DNA from: JACDAN01 sp035707105
GTDB taxonomy: Bacteria > Actinomycetota > Thermoleophilia > Gaiellales > Gaiellaceae
DNA: 64,000 bases
Assembly (NCBI GenBank): GCA_035707105.1
Contig: DASSUI010000037.1
Coordinates: 25,334 to 89,333, forward strand
Direction: 5' to 3'
Numbering within the stretch: the stretch's first letter is position 1; every line of letters begins with the position of its first letter. The position numbers and the translations under genes are program-made. Below the pieces are notes generated by a model. The model did no database searches. It worked only from the letters and a program-made list of their open reading frames with translations, and was not told the origin of the DNA. Positions 46,770-55,584 of the stretch are shown here, piece after piece.

Positions 46770-47693
46770 TTGCCGGGGACCTCGCCGGGTGTCCCGATCG
46801 CCGGTTCCTCCGAAACGCGACACGCGGAGCGATCATCCTGCGGCTGCGATGACGTCCGAGGGACAGCCGTCGGCGCCGAGCCGCTAGCCCTTGCGCTCGG
46901 GGCCGCCGCGCTCCATGCCGCCTGGAACCTCGCGCTTGCGCGGCGTCGCGACGTCCCGGCCGCGACCGCGCTCGCGTTCTGCTTCGCCGTGCTGGTCTTC
47001 GCCCCGGTCGCGGCGGCCCGCTGGGAGGTCGGGCGCGAGGCGCTCCCGTACATGGCCGTGTCCGCGGCGCTCGAGCTCGTCTACCTCGCGCTCCTCGCCG
47101 CCGCCTACGGGCGGGCCGAGCTCAGCGTCGTCTACCCGGTCGCGCGCGGCCTCGCGCCGGTGCTGGTCCTCGCGGTCGGCGTCGTCGCACTCGGAGTCGG
47201 GACGTCGGCGGAGGAGACGGCGGCGGTCGTGCTGGTGGCCACCGGAGTGCTGCTCGTTCGCGGTGTGGGGCGGAGAGACGCCGCGAACGGCCTGGGCTTC
47301 GGCCTCGCGATCGCGGCCTGCATTGCCGGCTACACGCTCGCCGACGCGAGGGGCGTCGACCACGCCGACCCGCTCGCCTATCTCGTCGTCGTGCTCGCGC
47401 CCTCCTCGCTCGCCTACTTCGCCTTCGTGTGGCGACGGGGCGGGGCGCCACGGCTCCGGGGCGAGCTCGGTTGGGCACCGGTGTTCGTCGGGCTCGCCTC
47501 GTTCGGCGCCTTCGGCCTCGCGCTCTTCGCCCTCCAGCTCGCCTCCGCAGCGTCCGTCGCGGCCGTGCGGGAGACGAGCGTCGTGATCGCCGTCGCCCTC
47601 GCCGCGCCGATCCTCGGCGAGCCGGTCGGGCCTCGTCGCCTCGCCGGCGCGGTGCTCGTGGTCGCCGGAATCGCGCTTCTTGGAGCCGCATGA
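46770..47693 (+). CDS. EamA/DMT-family transporter
   Basis: 307 residues from a TTG at 46770. Ten hydrophobic helices in two EamA repeats (LALGAAALHAAWNLALARRR, then GLGFGLAIAACIAGYTLADA). The first 30 residues are unlike a membrane protein, so the true start may be further in; no ATG or GTG fits. Metabolite export is typical for the family; the substrate is unknown. Followed by the intrinsic terminator before rimP. Confidence 0.8.
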   Translation: MPGTSPGVPIAGSSETRHAERSSCGCDDVRGTAVGAEPLALALGAAALHAAWNLALARRRDVPAATALAFCFAVLVFAPVAAARWEVGREALPYMAVSAALELVYLALLAAAYGRAELSVVYPVARGLAPVLVLAVGVVALGVGTSAEETAAVVLVATGVLLVRGVGRRDAANGLGFGLAIAACIAGYTLADARGVDHADPLAYLVVVLAPSSLAYFAFVWRRGGAPRLRGELGWAPVFVGLASFGAFGLALFALQLASAASVAAVRETSVVIAVALAAPILGEPVGPRRLAGAVLVVAGIALLGAA

Positions 47694-47739
47694 GCCCTGC
47701 TATCCTCGAAGCACCACATTTCGAGGTGCAGGACGAAAT

Positions 47740-47763
47740 GGGCGCGCGGCGCCCGTTTTTTTT
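47740..47763 (+). terminator. Intrinsic terminator immediately upstream of rimP (probable attenuator)
   Basis: GGGCGC-GCG-GCGCCC then G and eight T. It ends 12 bases before the rimP ATG, and the rimP ribosome-binding site GAGGTGA directly follows the T-run. A weak promoter-like pair (TTGGAG at 47680, TATCCT at 47701) lies before it. An upstream stem (CCTCGAA/TTCGAGG, 47704-47726) has an alternative pairing GCACC/GGTGC. Confidence 0.85.
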
Positions 47764-47775
47764 GAGGTGATTCGC

Positions 47776-48222
47776 ATGGCCGACGTGTACGACAAGGAGA
47801 GGACGCTGCTGCGGGAGATCACGCCGAAGGTCGAAGGCGCAATCCCGGGGATCGAGGTGCTCGCACTCGAGCTCTCGGGCCCCGAGCGCTTCACCGTCTA
47901 CATCGACCACCCGCAGCGGGTCGACCACGCGCTGTGCGAGCGCGTGACCGACGTGCTGCGCCCGTACCTCCAGGAGTACACGGTCGACGTCTCGTCGCCC
48001 GGCGTCGAGCGGCCGCTGCGGACACCCGAGCACTTCCGCCGGATCGTCGGCCGCCGTGCATCCCTGCGCACCGCCGACGAGATCGACGGTCGGCGCCGGT
48101 TCAAGGGCGAGGTCGTCGACGCGGGGCCCGAGAGCATCCGCCTCTCCGCGGACGGCACGGAGTACGAGATTCCGTACGGCTCGGTCGTGCGGGCGAACCT
48201 GATCGAGGAGGACATGAGATGA
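47776..48222 (+). CDS. rimP: Ribosome maturation factor RimP
   Basis: 148 residues. N-terminal alpha/beta domain (VEGAIPGIEVLALELS) with DVSSPGVERPLRTPEHFRR, the RimP signature, and the C-terminal SH3-like domain (RRFKGEVVDAGPESIRL). It assists 30S maturation. First gene of the rimP-nusA-ylxR-infB operon; overlaps nusA by four bases. Confidence 0.95.
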   Translation: MADVYDKERTLLREITPKVEGAIPGIEVLALELSGPERFTVYIDHPQRVDHALCERVTDVLRPYLQEYTVDVSSPGVERPLRTPEHFRRIVGRRASLRTADEIDGRRRFKGEVVDAGPESIRLSADGTEYEIPYGSVVRANLIEEDMR

Positions 48223-49931
48223 GCCGCGAGATCGTCGAGGCAGTTCGCGAGCTGGAGCGCGACCGGAATCTCGAGAGCGGGATCCTGGTCGACGCCCTCC
48301 GAGACGGGCTGCTCGCCGCCTACAAGAAGACCCCTGGCTCGTACCGCCACGCCACCGTCGAGATCGACGACGCCGGCGACTTCCGCGTGTACGCGATCCA
48401 CATGCCGAGCGACCTCGAGGAGCGCCTCCTGGACGAGGCCCGCGAGCGCACCCTGGAGGAGCTCGAGCGCATCGAGGAGGAGACCGGCGAGAAGCAGCAC
48501 ACGCTGATCACCGACGACGACCTCGAGATCGACTGGGACCAGGTGCCCGAGAACCAGGTGCAGCGCGAGGACGTCACGCCCGAGAACTTCGGCCGCATCG
48601 CCGCGCAGACGGCGAAGCAGGTCATCCAGCAGCGCATCCGCGAGGCGGAGCGCCAGATCATGTACGAGGAGTACGTCGACCGGGTCAGCGAAGTCGTGAC
48701 CGGCATCGTCCAGCAGGCCGGCGACCGCAACAACATCCTCGTGGACCTCGGCAAGGTCGAGGCGCTGCTCCCGCGCTCCGAGCAGGTCGACGGCGAGCGC
48801 TACGAGCAGGGGAGCCGCATCAAGGCCGTGATCACCGAGGTCCGCTCGGGGACGAAGGGACCGCAGGTCATCCTCTCGCGCCGCGACCCGGAGCTGATCA
48901 AGACGCTCTTCGAGCTCGAGGTTCCGGAGATCGCCGACGGCCTGGTCGAGATCCGCGGGGTCGCGCGCGAGCCCGGCTACCGCTCGAAGATCGCCGTAGT
49001 GTCGCACGCCCAGGGCGTCGACCCGGTCGGCGCTTGCGTCGGCCCGCGCGGCTCGCGCGTCCGGATGGTCGTGTCCGAGCTTCGCGGCGAGAAGATCGAC
49101 ATCATCCCGTGGAACACCGAGCCGGCCCGCTTCCTCGCGAAGGCGCTGTCGCCCGCGCGGGTCCGGGAGGTCTACATCGACGACGAGACCAAGGAGGCGA
49201 CGGTCATCGTCCCGGAGGACCAGCTGGCGCTCGCGATCGGCAAGGAGGGTCTGAACGCCCGCCTGGCGGCGCGCCTGACCGGCTGGAAGGTGGACATCCA
49301 GTCCGAGGCCGAATTCGCCGCCGCCGAGGCGGAGGCCGCTTTCGGCGGCGAGGAGGGCGACGACTTCTCCGGCCGCTGCGCGGCGATCCTCTCCAACGGC
49401 AAGCGCTGCCCGAACGCGGCGATCCCGGGGACACGGTTCTGCGGGATCCCTGCCCACGTTGCGCTTGCGGAGCGCGAGGCCGCCGGCGAGACGATCGAGG
49501 CCGGCCAGGCCGTCCCGGTCGGAGGCGCCGAGGAAGAGGTGTCGGAGGCCGCGGCCGAGGCGGCGGAGGTTCCTTCCCCGGAGCCGAGCGAGGTGCCCTC
49601 GCCCGAGCCGAGCCCGATGCCCGCCGGCCCGGAGCCGAGCGAGACACCGGCGCCGGAGCCGGCGGAGATCCCGTCCCCCGAGCCCACCGAGCTGCCGAGC
49701 CCGGAGCCGGGAACGGTTCCGCCGACGCCCGCCGCGGCCGAGGCCCACGAGGCGCCGCTCGAGGAGCGCCCGTCCGGCATTCCGCTCGCGTCGTCCGACG
49801 AGCTCGACGGGGAGCCGGCCGACCAGACGCCGGTGCAGCCGCCGGCGGGCGTGAGCGCGGACGCCGCGCTCCAGGAGGAGGAGCCGCTGCACGGGACACC
49901 GGTCGGGAGGGACGACGCACCGCCGGCCTGA
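48219..49931 (+). CDS. nusA: Transcription factor NusA with C-terminal zinc-knuckle-like and Pro/Glu-repeat extension
   Basis: 570 residues. N-terminal RNAP-binding domain (residues 1-125), S1 domain from about 150 (TGIVQQAGDRNNILVDLGKV), KH1 and KH2 (AQGVDPVGACVGPRGSRVR and QLALAIGKEGLNARLAARLT). Actinobacterial NusA normally ends near residue 350. Here a Cys3His motif follows: C387, C397, C408 and H413 (C-x9-C-x10-C-x4-H), then a repetitive PSPEP tail (about 450-500) and an acidic end. The core should act in pausing, termination and antitermination. The tail has no counterpart in the standard factor. Confidence 0.95.
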   Translation: MSREIVEAVRELERDRNLESGILVDALRDGLLAAYKKTPGSYRHATVEIDDAGDFRVYAIHMPSDLEERLLDEARERTLEELERIEEETGEKQHTLITDDDLEIDWDQVPENQVQREDVTPENFGRIAAQTAKQVIQQRIREAERQIMYEEYVDRVSEVVTGIVQQAGDRNNILVDLGKVEALLPRSEQVDGERYEQGSRIKAVITEVRSGTKGPQVILSRRDPELIKTLFELEVPEIADGLVEIRGVAREPGYRSKIAVVSHAQGVDPVGACVGPRGSRVRMVVSELRGEKIDIIPWNTEPARFLAKALSPARVREVYIDDETKEATVIVPEDQLALAIGKEGLNARLAARLTGWKVDIQSEAEFAAAEAEAAFGGEEGDDFSGRCAAILSNGKRCPNAAIPGTRFCGIPAHVALAEREAAGETIEAGQAVPVGGAEEEVSEAAAEAAEVPSPEPSEVPSPEPSPMPAGPEPSETPAPEPAEIPSPEPTELPSPEPGTVPPTPAAAEAHEAPLEERPSGIPLASSDELDGEPADQTPVQPPAGVSADAALQEEEPLHGTPVGRDDAPPA

Positions 49932-49947
49932 CGGGCCTCACCGCCCG

Positions 49948-50172
49948 CTGCGGACCTGCATCGGCTGCGGCCGGAAGCGGCCGAAGGACGAGCTCGTTCG
50001 CTTCGTCGCGGCCGACGGCGCGCTCGTCGCGGACGCGAGGGCACCCGGCCGGGCCGCCTACACCTGCCGTCGCCTCTTGTGCTTCGAGCGGGCGGCCTCG
50101 CGAAACGCCTTCAGCAGGACGCTGAAGACGCGCGTCCACGGCGATCAGGAGCTCGCCGCTCTCTACACTTGA
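49948..50172 (+). CDS. ylxR: YlxR (DUF448) RNA-binding protein
   Basis: About 74 residues, read in a frame with no ATG, GTG or TTG: LRTCIGCGRKRPKDELVRFV, GRAAYTCRRLLCFERA, NAFSRTLKTRV. RTCIGC and the later cysteine pair are the YlxR signature, and the place between nusA and infB is its conserved site. The frame is closed by TGA at about 49856, so a CTG at 49948 is the likeliest start. Automated gene finding will probably miss it. Confidence 0.85.
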   Translation: MRTCIGCGRKRPKDELVRFVAADGALVADARAPGRAAYTCRRLLCFERAASRNAFSRTLKTRVHGDQELAALYT

Positions 50173-50181
50173 GCACTGTAG

Positions 50182-52176
50182 ATGGCTGACGAACAGGGAC
50201 AGAACCGCCCGAACAGGCCGATCCGGCCGCGCCAGGCGCCGGGAAGCCGGCGCAAGCGCCGCGTGGTCATCGACTCGCAGGCCAACCGGCCTCGCCCGGA
50301 CTCGCGCCAGGCGCGGGACCGCTCGGACCGGCAGCCCAAGCAGCCCCGCGAGGTCGTCGTCCCGACGGGGCCGGTGACGGTCCAGTCCGGGGTCACGGTG
50401 AAGGAGCTCTCGCACGCGCTCGGGATCCCGGTCGCGCAGATCATCAAGATCATGATGGGCCTGGGGGAGATGGTCACCATCACCCAGTCCCTCTCGGACG
50501 AGGCCGTCGGACTGATCGCCGCCGATCCGAGCGTGAGCCGCGAGGTCACGATCAAGCGGGCGGACGAGGAGACCGACGAGCCGGAGGCGTTCGACGACGC
50601 GCCGGAGTCGCTCCAGCCGCGGCCGCCGGTCGTGACGATCATGGGCCACGTCGACCACGGCAAGACGACGCTGCTGGACGCCATCCGCGAGTCGGCGGTC
50701 GTCGAAACCGAGGCGGGTGGGATCACGCAGCACATCGGCGCCTACCAGGTCGAGCACGACGGCCGGAAGCTGACCTTCCTGGACACCCCGGGCCACGAGG
50801 CCTTCACCGCCATGCGCGCCCGCGGCGCAAAGGTGACGGACATCGCCGTCCTGGTGGTGGCCGCCGACGACGGCGTGATGCCGCAGACGCGCGAGTCGAT
50901 CTCGCACGCGAACGCGGCCGGTGTTCCGATCGTCGTCGCCGTCAACAAGATCGACGTCACCGACGCCGACCCGAACCGCGTGCGCGGCGACCTCGCCAGT
51001 GAGGGCCTGCAGCCCGAGGAGTGGGGCGGCACGACGCAGTTCTCCGACGTCTCCGCGAAGCAGAAGCAGAACCTCGACGACCTCCTCGAGAAGGTCCTGC
51101 TGGTCGCGGACGCCGAGCTCGAGCTGACCGCGAACCCGAGCGCGGAGGCATCCGGCCCGATCATCGAGTCCCGTCTCGACGTGGGCCGCGGCCCCGTGGC
51201 GACGATGCTCGTCCAGCGGGGAACGCTCAAGGTCGGCGACGCGATCGTCGCGGGCGACGCCTGGGGGCGGGTCCGCGCGCTGTACGACTTCCGCGGAGAG
51301 AAGGTCGACCAGGCCACGCCCGGCGAGCCGGTGGAGATCCTCGGCTTCGACCACCCGCCGCCCGCCGGCGAGCTCGCGCACGTCGTCGAGCACGAGCGAG
51401 ACGCCCGCCATCGGGCGCAGCAGCGCGGCGAGCGTCTCCGCCGCGAGCAGCTCGCGACCGCAGCGAAGGCGGGCCTGTCGCTGGAGCAGCTGTTCTCGCA
51501 GATGCAGGCCGGCGGCGTTCAGGACCTCAACCTCATCCTGAAGGGCGACGTCCAGGGCTCCGTGGAGGCGGCCGTCTCCGAGCTGGGCAAGATCCAGCAC
51601 CCCGAGGTGCGCGTGAACGTCATCCACCAAGGCGTGGGCGGCATCAGCGAGGGCGACGTGAACCTCGCGTCCGCCTCCAACGCGCTCGTCGTCGGCTTCA
51701 ACGTCCGGCCGTCGGCCGAGGCGCGCACACTCGCCGAACGCGAGGGCGTCGAGATCCGTACGTACCGCGTCATCTACCAGCTGACCGAGGACATCGAGCA
51801 GGCGCTCGTCGGCATGCTCAAGCCGGTCACGACCGAGGAGACGATCGGCGAGGCCGAGGTGCGCGAGACGTTCCGCGCCTCCCGCGTCGGGACGATCGCC
51901 GGCTGCATGGTCACGAGCGGCGTGGTGCGGCGCGGCGCGCAGGTTCGCGTCCTCCGCGAGGGCACCGTCGTCTACGAGACGACGATCGACTCGCTGAAGC
52001 GCTTCCAGGACGACGCGCGCGAGGTGGCCGAGGGCTTCGAGTGCGGCATCCACCTCGCGAACTTCGACGACGTGAAGATCGGCGACGTGCTCGAGGCGTT
52101 CGAGACCCGCCAGGTAGAGCGCACGGATCTCGACACGCCTGCGCCCGAGCCGGCCGGCGCCGCGACAGAGTCGTAA
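50182..52176 (+). CDS. infB: Translation initiation factor IF-2
   Basis: 664 residues, with a short basic N-terminal region (residues 1-60) in place of the long linker common in actinobacteria. G1 GHVDHGKTTLLDA, G2 GGITQHIGAY, G3 DTPGHEAFT, G4 NKIDV, SAK G5. C-terminal domains II to IV follow. Loads initiator tRNA on the 30S subunit. Confidence 0.96.
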   Translation: MADEQGQNRPNRPIRPRQAPGSRRKRRVVIDSQANRPRPDSRQARDRSDRQPKQPREVVVPTGPVTVQSGVTVKELSHALGIPVAQIIKIMMGLGEMVTITQSLSDEAVGLIAADPSVSREVTIKRADEETDEPEAFDDAPESLQPRPPVVTIMGHVDHGKTTLLDAIRESAVVETEAGGITQHIGAYQVEHDGRKLTFLDTPGHEAFTAMRARGAKVTDIAVLVVAADDGVMPQTRESISHANAAGVPIVVAVNKIDVTDADPNRVRGDLASEGLQPEEWGGTTQFSDVSAKQKQNLDDLLEKVLLVADAELELTANPSAEASGPIIESRLDVGRGPVATMLVQRGTLKVGDAIVAGDAWGRVRALYDFRGEKVDQATPGEPVEILGFDHPPPAGELAHVVEHERDARHRAQQRGERLRREQLATAAKAGLSLEQLFSQMQAGGVQDLNLILKGDVQGSVEAAVSELGKIQHPEVRVNVIHQGVGGISEGDVNLASASNALVVGFNVRPSAEARTLAEREGVEIRTYRVIYQLTEDIEQALVGMLKPVTTEETIGEAEVRETFRASRVGTIAGCMVTSGVVRRGAQVRVLREGTVVYETTIDSLKRFQDDAREVAEGFECGIHLANFDDVKIGDVLEAFETRQVERTDLDTPAPEPAGAATES

Positions 52177-52184
52177 CCGCCGCC

Positions 52185-52484
52185 GTGGGCGCCGGCTACG
52201 TCGGCATCCTCAGCGTCGAGCTGCACTTCCCCGAGGCGGGCTCTCTCAAGGGCAAGCGGAAGCACGTCAAGTCCGCGAAGGCGCAGCTGCAGAACCGCTT
52301 CGGCGCGTCGGTGGCCGAGGTGGATCACCACGAGCTCTGGCAGCGGAGCCGGCTAACCGTGGCCTGCGTCGCGCGGGAGCACGGCGAGGCGCTAACGCTG
52401 CTCGAGGAGGCGGTGCGGTACCTCAGCGGTCAGGACTACGAGCTCGTGCTCGTCGAGCGGGAGGTCGTGGCGACCGATGACTGA
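52185..52484 (+). CDS. DUF503 protein
   Basis: 99 residues from a GTG at 52185. YVGILSVELHFPEAGSLKGK followed by RKHV and VAEVDHHELWQRSRL fit DUF503 (YlxP of Bacillus), a ferredoxin-like fold. In many bacteria it sits between infB and rbfA, as here, and may be linked to ribosome biogenesis. Confidence 0.88.
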   Translation: MGAGYVGILSVELHFPEAGSLKGKRKHVKSAKAQLQNRFGASVAEVDHHELWQRSRLTVACVAREHGEALTLLEEAVRYLSGQDYELVLVEREVVATDD

Positions 52485-52827
52485 GCGGATGCGGCGCGTC
52501 AACGCCGCCGTGCGCGAGGTGCTGTCCGAGGCGGTCGGGGAGCTCAAGGATCCGCGGATCGGGTTCGTCACCGTCACGGGGGTCGAGACCTCGACCGACC
52601 TCCGCCAGGCGGTCGTCTTCGTCAGCGTCCTCGGCTCGGAGAAGAAGCGGGAGCAGACGATCGACGGCCTCCAGGCTGCGCACGGCATCCTCCAGTCCCG
52701 GATCGCCCGGGAGCTGCGCATGAAGAGGACGCCCCAGCTGACGTTCGAATACGATCCGACCGTCGAGCGCGGCGTGCGTATGACGCGACTGATCGATGAG
52801 CTCGCCCCGGACACAGACGACGAATGA
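52477..52827 (+). CDS. rbfA: Ribosome-binding factor A
   Basis: 116 residues, overlapping DUF503 by 8 bases. TERMRRVNAAVREVLSEAVG, LKDPRIGFVTVTGVETSTDL and FVSVLGSEKKRE are standard RbfA segments with the KH-like fold. 16S rRNA 5'-end processing and cold adaptation. Confidence 0.95.
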   Translation: MTERMRRVNAAVREVLSEAVGELKDPRIGFVTVTGVETSTDLRQAVVFVSVLGSEKKREQTIDGLQAAHGILQSRIARELRMKRTPQLTFEYDPTVERGVRMTRLIDELAPDTDDE

Positions 52828-53812
52828 CCTGGCGGACGTCGCGGAGGCCGTCCGCGGGCACGACCGCTTCCTCCTCACGACCCATGAGAACCCCGACGGC
52901 GACGCCCTCGGGTCGCTGCTCGCCGCGAAGCTGACGCTGGACGCGCTCGGGAAGGAGTCGGTCATGTTCCTGCCCGGCCAGGCGCCGCTTCCGGCCGAGT
53001 ACCGGTTCATGGCGCTCGACAACGTGCGGCGGGAGCTGCCGGACGACGTCGAGGAGCGTGTGCTCTTCGCGCTCGACTGCGCGAACGCGAGCCGCCTCGG
53101 CCCGGGCCGCGAGGCGATCGAGCGCGCGCCGTTCGTCCTCAACGTCGACCACCACCACGACAACAGCCGCTTCGGTCACGTGAACGTCGTCGTGCCGGAC
53201 GCGTCGTCGACGGGCGAGATCGTCCGCGACCTCGTCGAGCTGCTGGGCGTCGAGCTGACGCCCGAGCTGGCGGAGTCCATCTACATCGCACTCGTCACCG
53301 ACACGGGGCGCTTCCAGTACGCGAACACGACGCCGAAGGCCCTCCGGCTCGCCGCCGAGCTGGTCGAGGCCGGGGCCGACGTCCACCGCGTCTTCCAGTC
53401 GGTCTACGAGACGGTTCAGCTCGCGAAGCTGAAGCTGCTCGCGCGGGCGCTGGAGCGGGCGCAGGTCTACGAGGGCGGGGGGATCGTCGTCTCGTACCTC
53501 CTGAAGACCGACTTCGCCGACGTCGGCGCCGCCGAGCCGTACTCCGAGGGGATCATCGACTTCCTGCGCGCCGTCGAGGGCGCCGAGATGGCGGCCTTGA
53601 TCCGCGAGCCGCCGGCTCCCGGCCGGCCGGCGCGGAGGATCAGCCTGCGGTCGAGCTCGGACGAGCTCGACGTGTCCGCGATCGCACGGGCCTCGGGCGA
53701 CGGCGGCGGTCACCGGCAGGCGGCGGGATTCTCGTCGGAAATGGGGATCCCGGAGATCGTCGAGTTCATCCGGCAGCAGTACGCGGAGGCTCGTGCCGCC
53801 CAGAGGGCTTGA
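52796..53812 (+). CDS. nrnA: DHH-family oligoribonuclease/pAp phosphatase
   Basis: 338 residues, ATG inside the end of rbfA (32-base overlap). DHH motifs: HENPDGDALGSLLA, ALDCAN, NVDHHHDNSRFG, TDTGRFQYANT, and the DHHA1 glycine-rich end GDGGGHRQAAGF. It degrades very short RNA and 3'-phosphoadenosine phosphate. Conserved position between rbfA and truB. Confidence 0.92.
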   Translation: MSSPRTQTTNDLADVAEAVRGHDRFLLTTHENPDGDALGSLLAAKLTLDALGKESVMFLPGQAPLPAEYRFMALDNVRRELPDDVEERVLFALDCANASRLGPGREAIERAPFVLNVDHHHDNSRFGHVNVVVPDASSTGEIVRDLVELLGVELTPELAESIYIALVTDTGRFQYANTTPKALRLAAELVEAGADVHRVFQSVYETVQLAKLKLLARALERAQVYEGGGIVVSYLLKTDFADVGAAEPYSEGIIDFLRAVEGAEMAALIREPPAPGRPARRISLRSSSDELDVSAIARASGDGGGHRQAAGFSSEMGIPEIVEFIRQQYAEARAAQRA

Positions 53813-54446
53813 CCCGTCGGGGCTGGTCCTCGTCGACAAGCCGGCCGGGCCTTCCTCCTTCGCGATCGTCCGCGACCTTCGCGACCGGACCGGTGCACGG
53901 ACCGGCCACGCCGGGACGCTCGACCCGTTCGCGACCGGGCTCCTGCTCGTCCTGCTCGGCCGATTCACGAAGGAGCAGAACCGCCTCATGGGGCTCGACA
54001 AGCGCTACCTGACGGAGGTCGACGTCGCCCGCACGACGACGACGGGGGACCCGGAGGGCGAGACGGTGGAGGAGCACGAAGCGCCTTCCCGCGCGGAGCT
54101 CGAGGGGCGGCTGACCCGTCTCCGCGGTGAGGTCGACCTTCGGATCCCGGCCGCGTCGGCCGTGAAGATCGGCGGCGAGCGCGCCTACCGGCGCCACCGC
54201 CGCGGCGAGGACGTCGAGATGCCGATCCGGCGCTCGACTGTACGCTCGCTCGATCTCGTCGACTACGCGGACGGCGTCGCGACGCTCGACCTCCTCGTCG
54301 GCTCGGGCACCTACGTGCGCTCGATCGCAGCGGAGCTGGGAGGGCACTGCCGCTCCCTGCGCCGCACCGAGATCGGTCCCTTCCGGGTCGAAGACGCCGA
54401 CCCGACGCGGATCGTGCCGCCCGAGGAGGCGCTCGCCGCGCTGTGA
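53793..54446 (+). CDS. truB: tRNA pseudouridine-55 synthase, catalytic domain only
   Basis: 217 residues from a GTG at 53793. Substrate motif KPAGPSSFAIVRDLR, catalytic Asp in GHAGTLDPFATGLLL, YLTEVDVARTTTTGDPEG and SGTYVRSIAAELG. It stops after the catalytic core, whereas the E. coli enzyme has about 314 residues; the C-terminal PUA-type part is absent. Overlaps nrnA and ribF. Confidence 0.93.
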   Translation: MPPRGLDPSGLVLVDKPAGPSSFAIVRDLRDRTGARTGHAGTLDPFATGLLLVLLGRFTKEQNRLMGLDKRYLTEVDVARTTTTGDPEGETVEEHEAPSRAELEGRLTRLRGEVDLRIPAASAVKIGGERAYRRHRRGEDVEMPIRRSTVRSLDLVDYADGVATLDLLVGSGTYVRSIAAELGGHCRSLRRTEIGPFRVEDADPTRIVPPEEALAAL

Positions 54447-55309
54447 AGGTCGCGAGCACGCCGCAGGAGCTCGGCGGAGGCGAGCGCACCGTCGCGATCG
54501 GGACCTTCGACGGCGTCCACGTCGGGCACCGCCGGGTCGTCGAGGCGGCGCTGGCGGCGGGGCCGAAGGCCACGGTCGTCACGTTCGACCCGCATCCCCG
54601 GGTTGCACTCGGTCACCGCGTCGAGCCGATCACGACGCTCGAGCGGCGGCTGGAGCTGCTCGAGGCGCTCGGCATCACAGAGGCGCTGATCGTCCCGTTC
54701 ACGCCCGACCTCTCGCTCGCGACGCCGGAGGAGTTCGCGCGCTCGGTGCTCGAGCCCCTGGGCACCCGCGTCGTGGTCGCCGGCGCGAACTTCCGCTTCG
54801 GCCGCGGCCGCTCGGGCGACCTCGACACCCTTACGGCACTCGGCTTCGACACCCGGCCCGTCCCGCTCGTCGAGGGCGTGTCGTCCAGCCGGATCCGGCA
54901 GCTCGTCGCCGCCGGAGAGGTGCGGCGGGCGGCCAAGCTGCTCGGACGGCCCGTCGAGGTGGAGGGCACGGTCGTCGCCGGGGACGCGAGAGGCGGGACG
55001 CTCGGGTTCCCGACCGCCAACCTGGCCGCACCGGGCGACCTGCTCGTGCCCGCGTTCGGGATCTACGCCGGCCAGGCGCTCGGCCATCGCGCGGCCACGT
55101 CCATCGGCGTCAACCCCCATTACGGCGGGGAGGAGCGGCGGATCGAGGCGTTCCTCCTCGAGTACGCGGGCGACCTGTACGGCAAGAGGCTGATCGTGGA
55201 GCTGTGGGAGCGCCTGCGGGACGAGCGTGCCTTCGACTCGGAGGCCGAGCTGGTGGAGCAGATCGCGCGCGACGTGGAGGCGACGCGCGCCGCTTGCCCG
55301 CCGGTCTGA
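54443..55309 (+). CDS. ribF: Riboflavin kinase/FAD synthetase
   Basis: 288 residues, GTG start overlapping truB by four bases. The FAD-synthetase half (IGTFDGVHVGHRRVVEAAL, VVTFDPHPR, SSSRIRQLVAAGEV) precedes the kinase half (GTLGFPTANLAAPGDLLVPA, GIYAG, SIGVNPHYGGEERRIEAFLL). Makes FMN and FAD. Last gene of the rimP-led run. Confidence 0.96.
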   Translation: MKVASTPQELGGGERTVAIGTFDGVHVGHRRVVEAALAAGPKATVVTFDPHPRVALGHRVEPITTLERRLELLEALGITEALIVPFTPDLSLATPEEFARSVLEPLGTRVVVAGANFRFGRGRSGDLDTLTALGFDTRPVPLVEGVSSSRIRQLVAAGEVRRAAKLLGRPVEVEGTVVAGDARGGTLGFPTANLAAPGDLLVPAFGIYAGQALGHRAATSIGVNPHYGGEERRIEAFLLEYAGDLYGKRLIVELWERLRDERAFDSEAELVEQIARDVEATRAACPPV

Positions 55310-55356
55310 CCCGCCGACGCCGCAAGTTTTCGCTCCTTGCGCGCATCTACGTCGGC

Positions 55357-55584
55357 ATGGGAGTCGACAGTGAGGAGCCGCGGCCTCTTCCGCGGATCGA
55401 GCGTGTGCGCTGCCTCAACTGCAGCGCGTCCTACGTCAAGCCGGCCGGCGGCGGGACGGTCAGCACCAACCCGGGCTGCCCGGACTGCGGCTACGTCGGC
55501 TGGGTACTCGAGCAGGTGCCGGTCACCGCGGATGCCCTGCCGACCCGCTTCGTCGCGGGTCGCCGGCGGCGCCGGATCGGGTGA
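55357..55584 (+). CDS. Small zinc-ribbon protein
   Basis: 75 residues from the ATG at 55357. CLNC near residue 20 and CPDC near residue 42 with GYVGW form a compact zinc ribbon; the rest is charged, with an Arg-rich end. Function unknown. Its last 62 bases overlap, in antisense, the 3' end of the gamma-glutamyltransferase-like gene. Confidence 0.65.
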   Translation: MGVDSEEPRPLPRIERVRCLNCSASYVKPAGGGTVSTNPGCPDCGYVGWVLEQVPVTADALPTRFVAGRRRRRIG

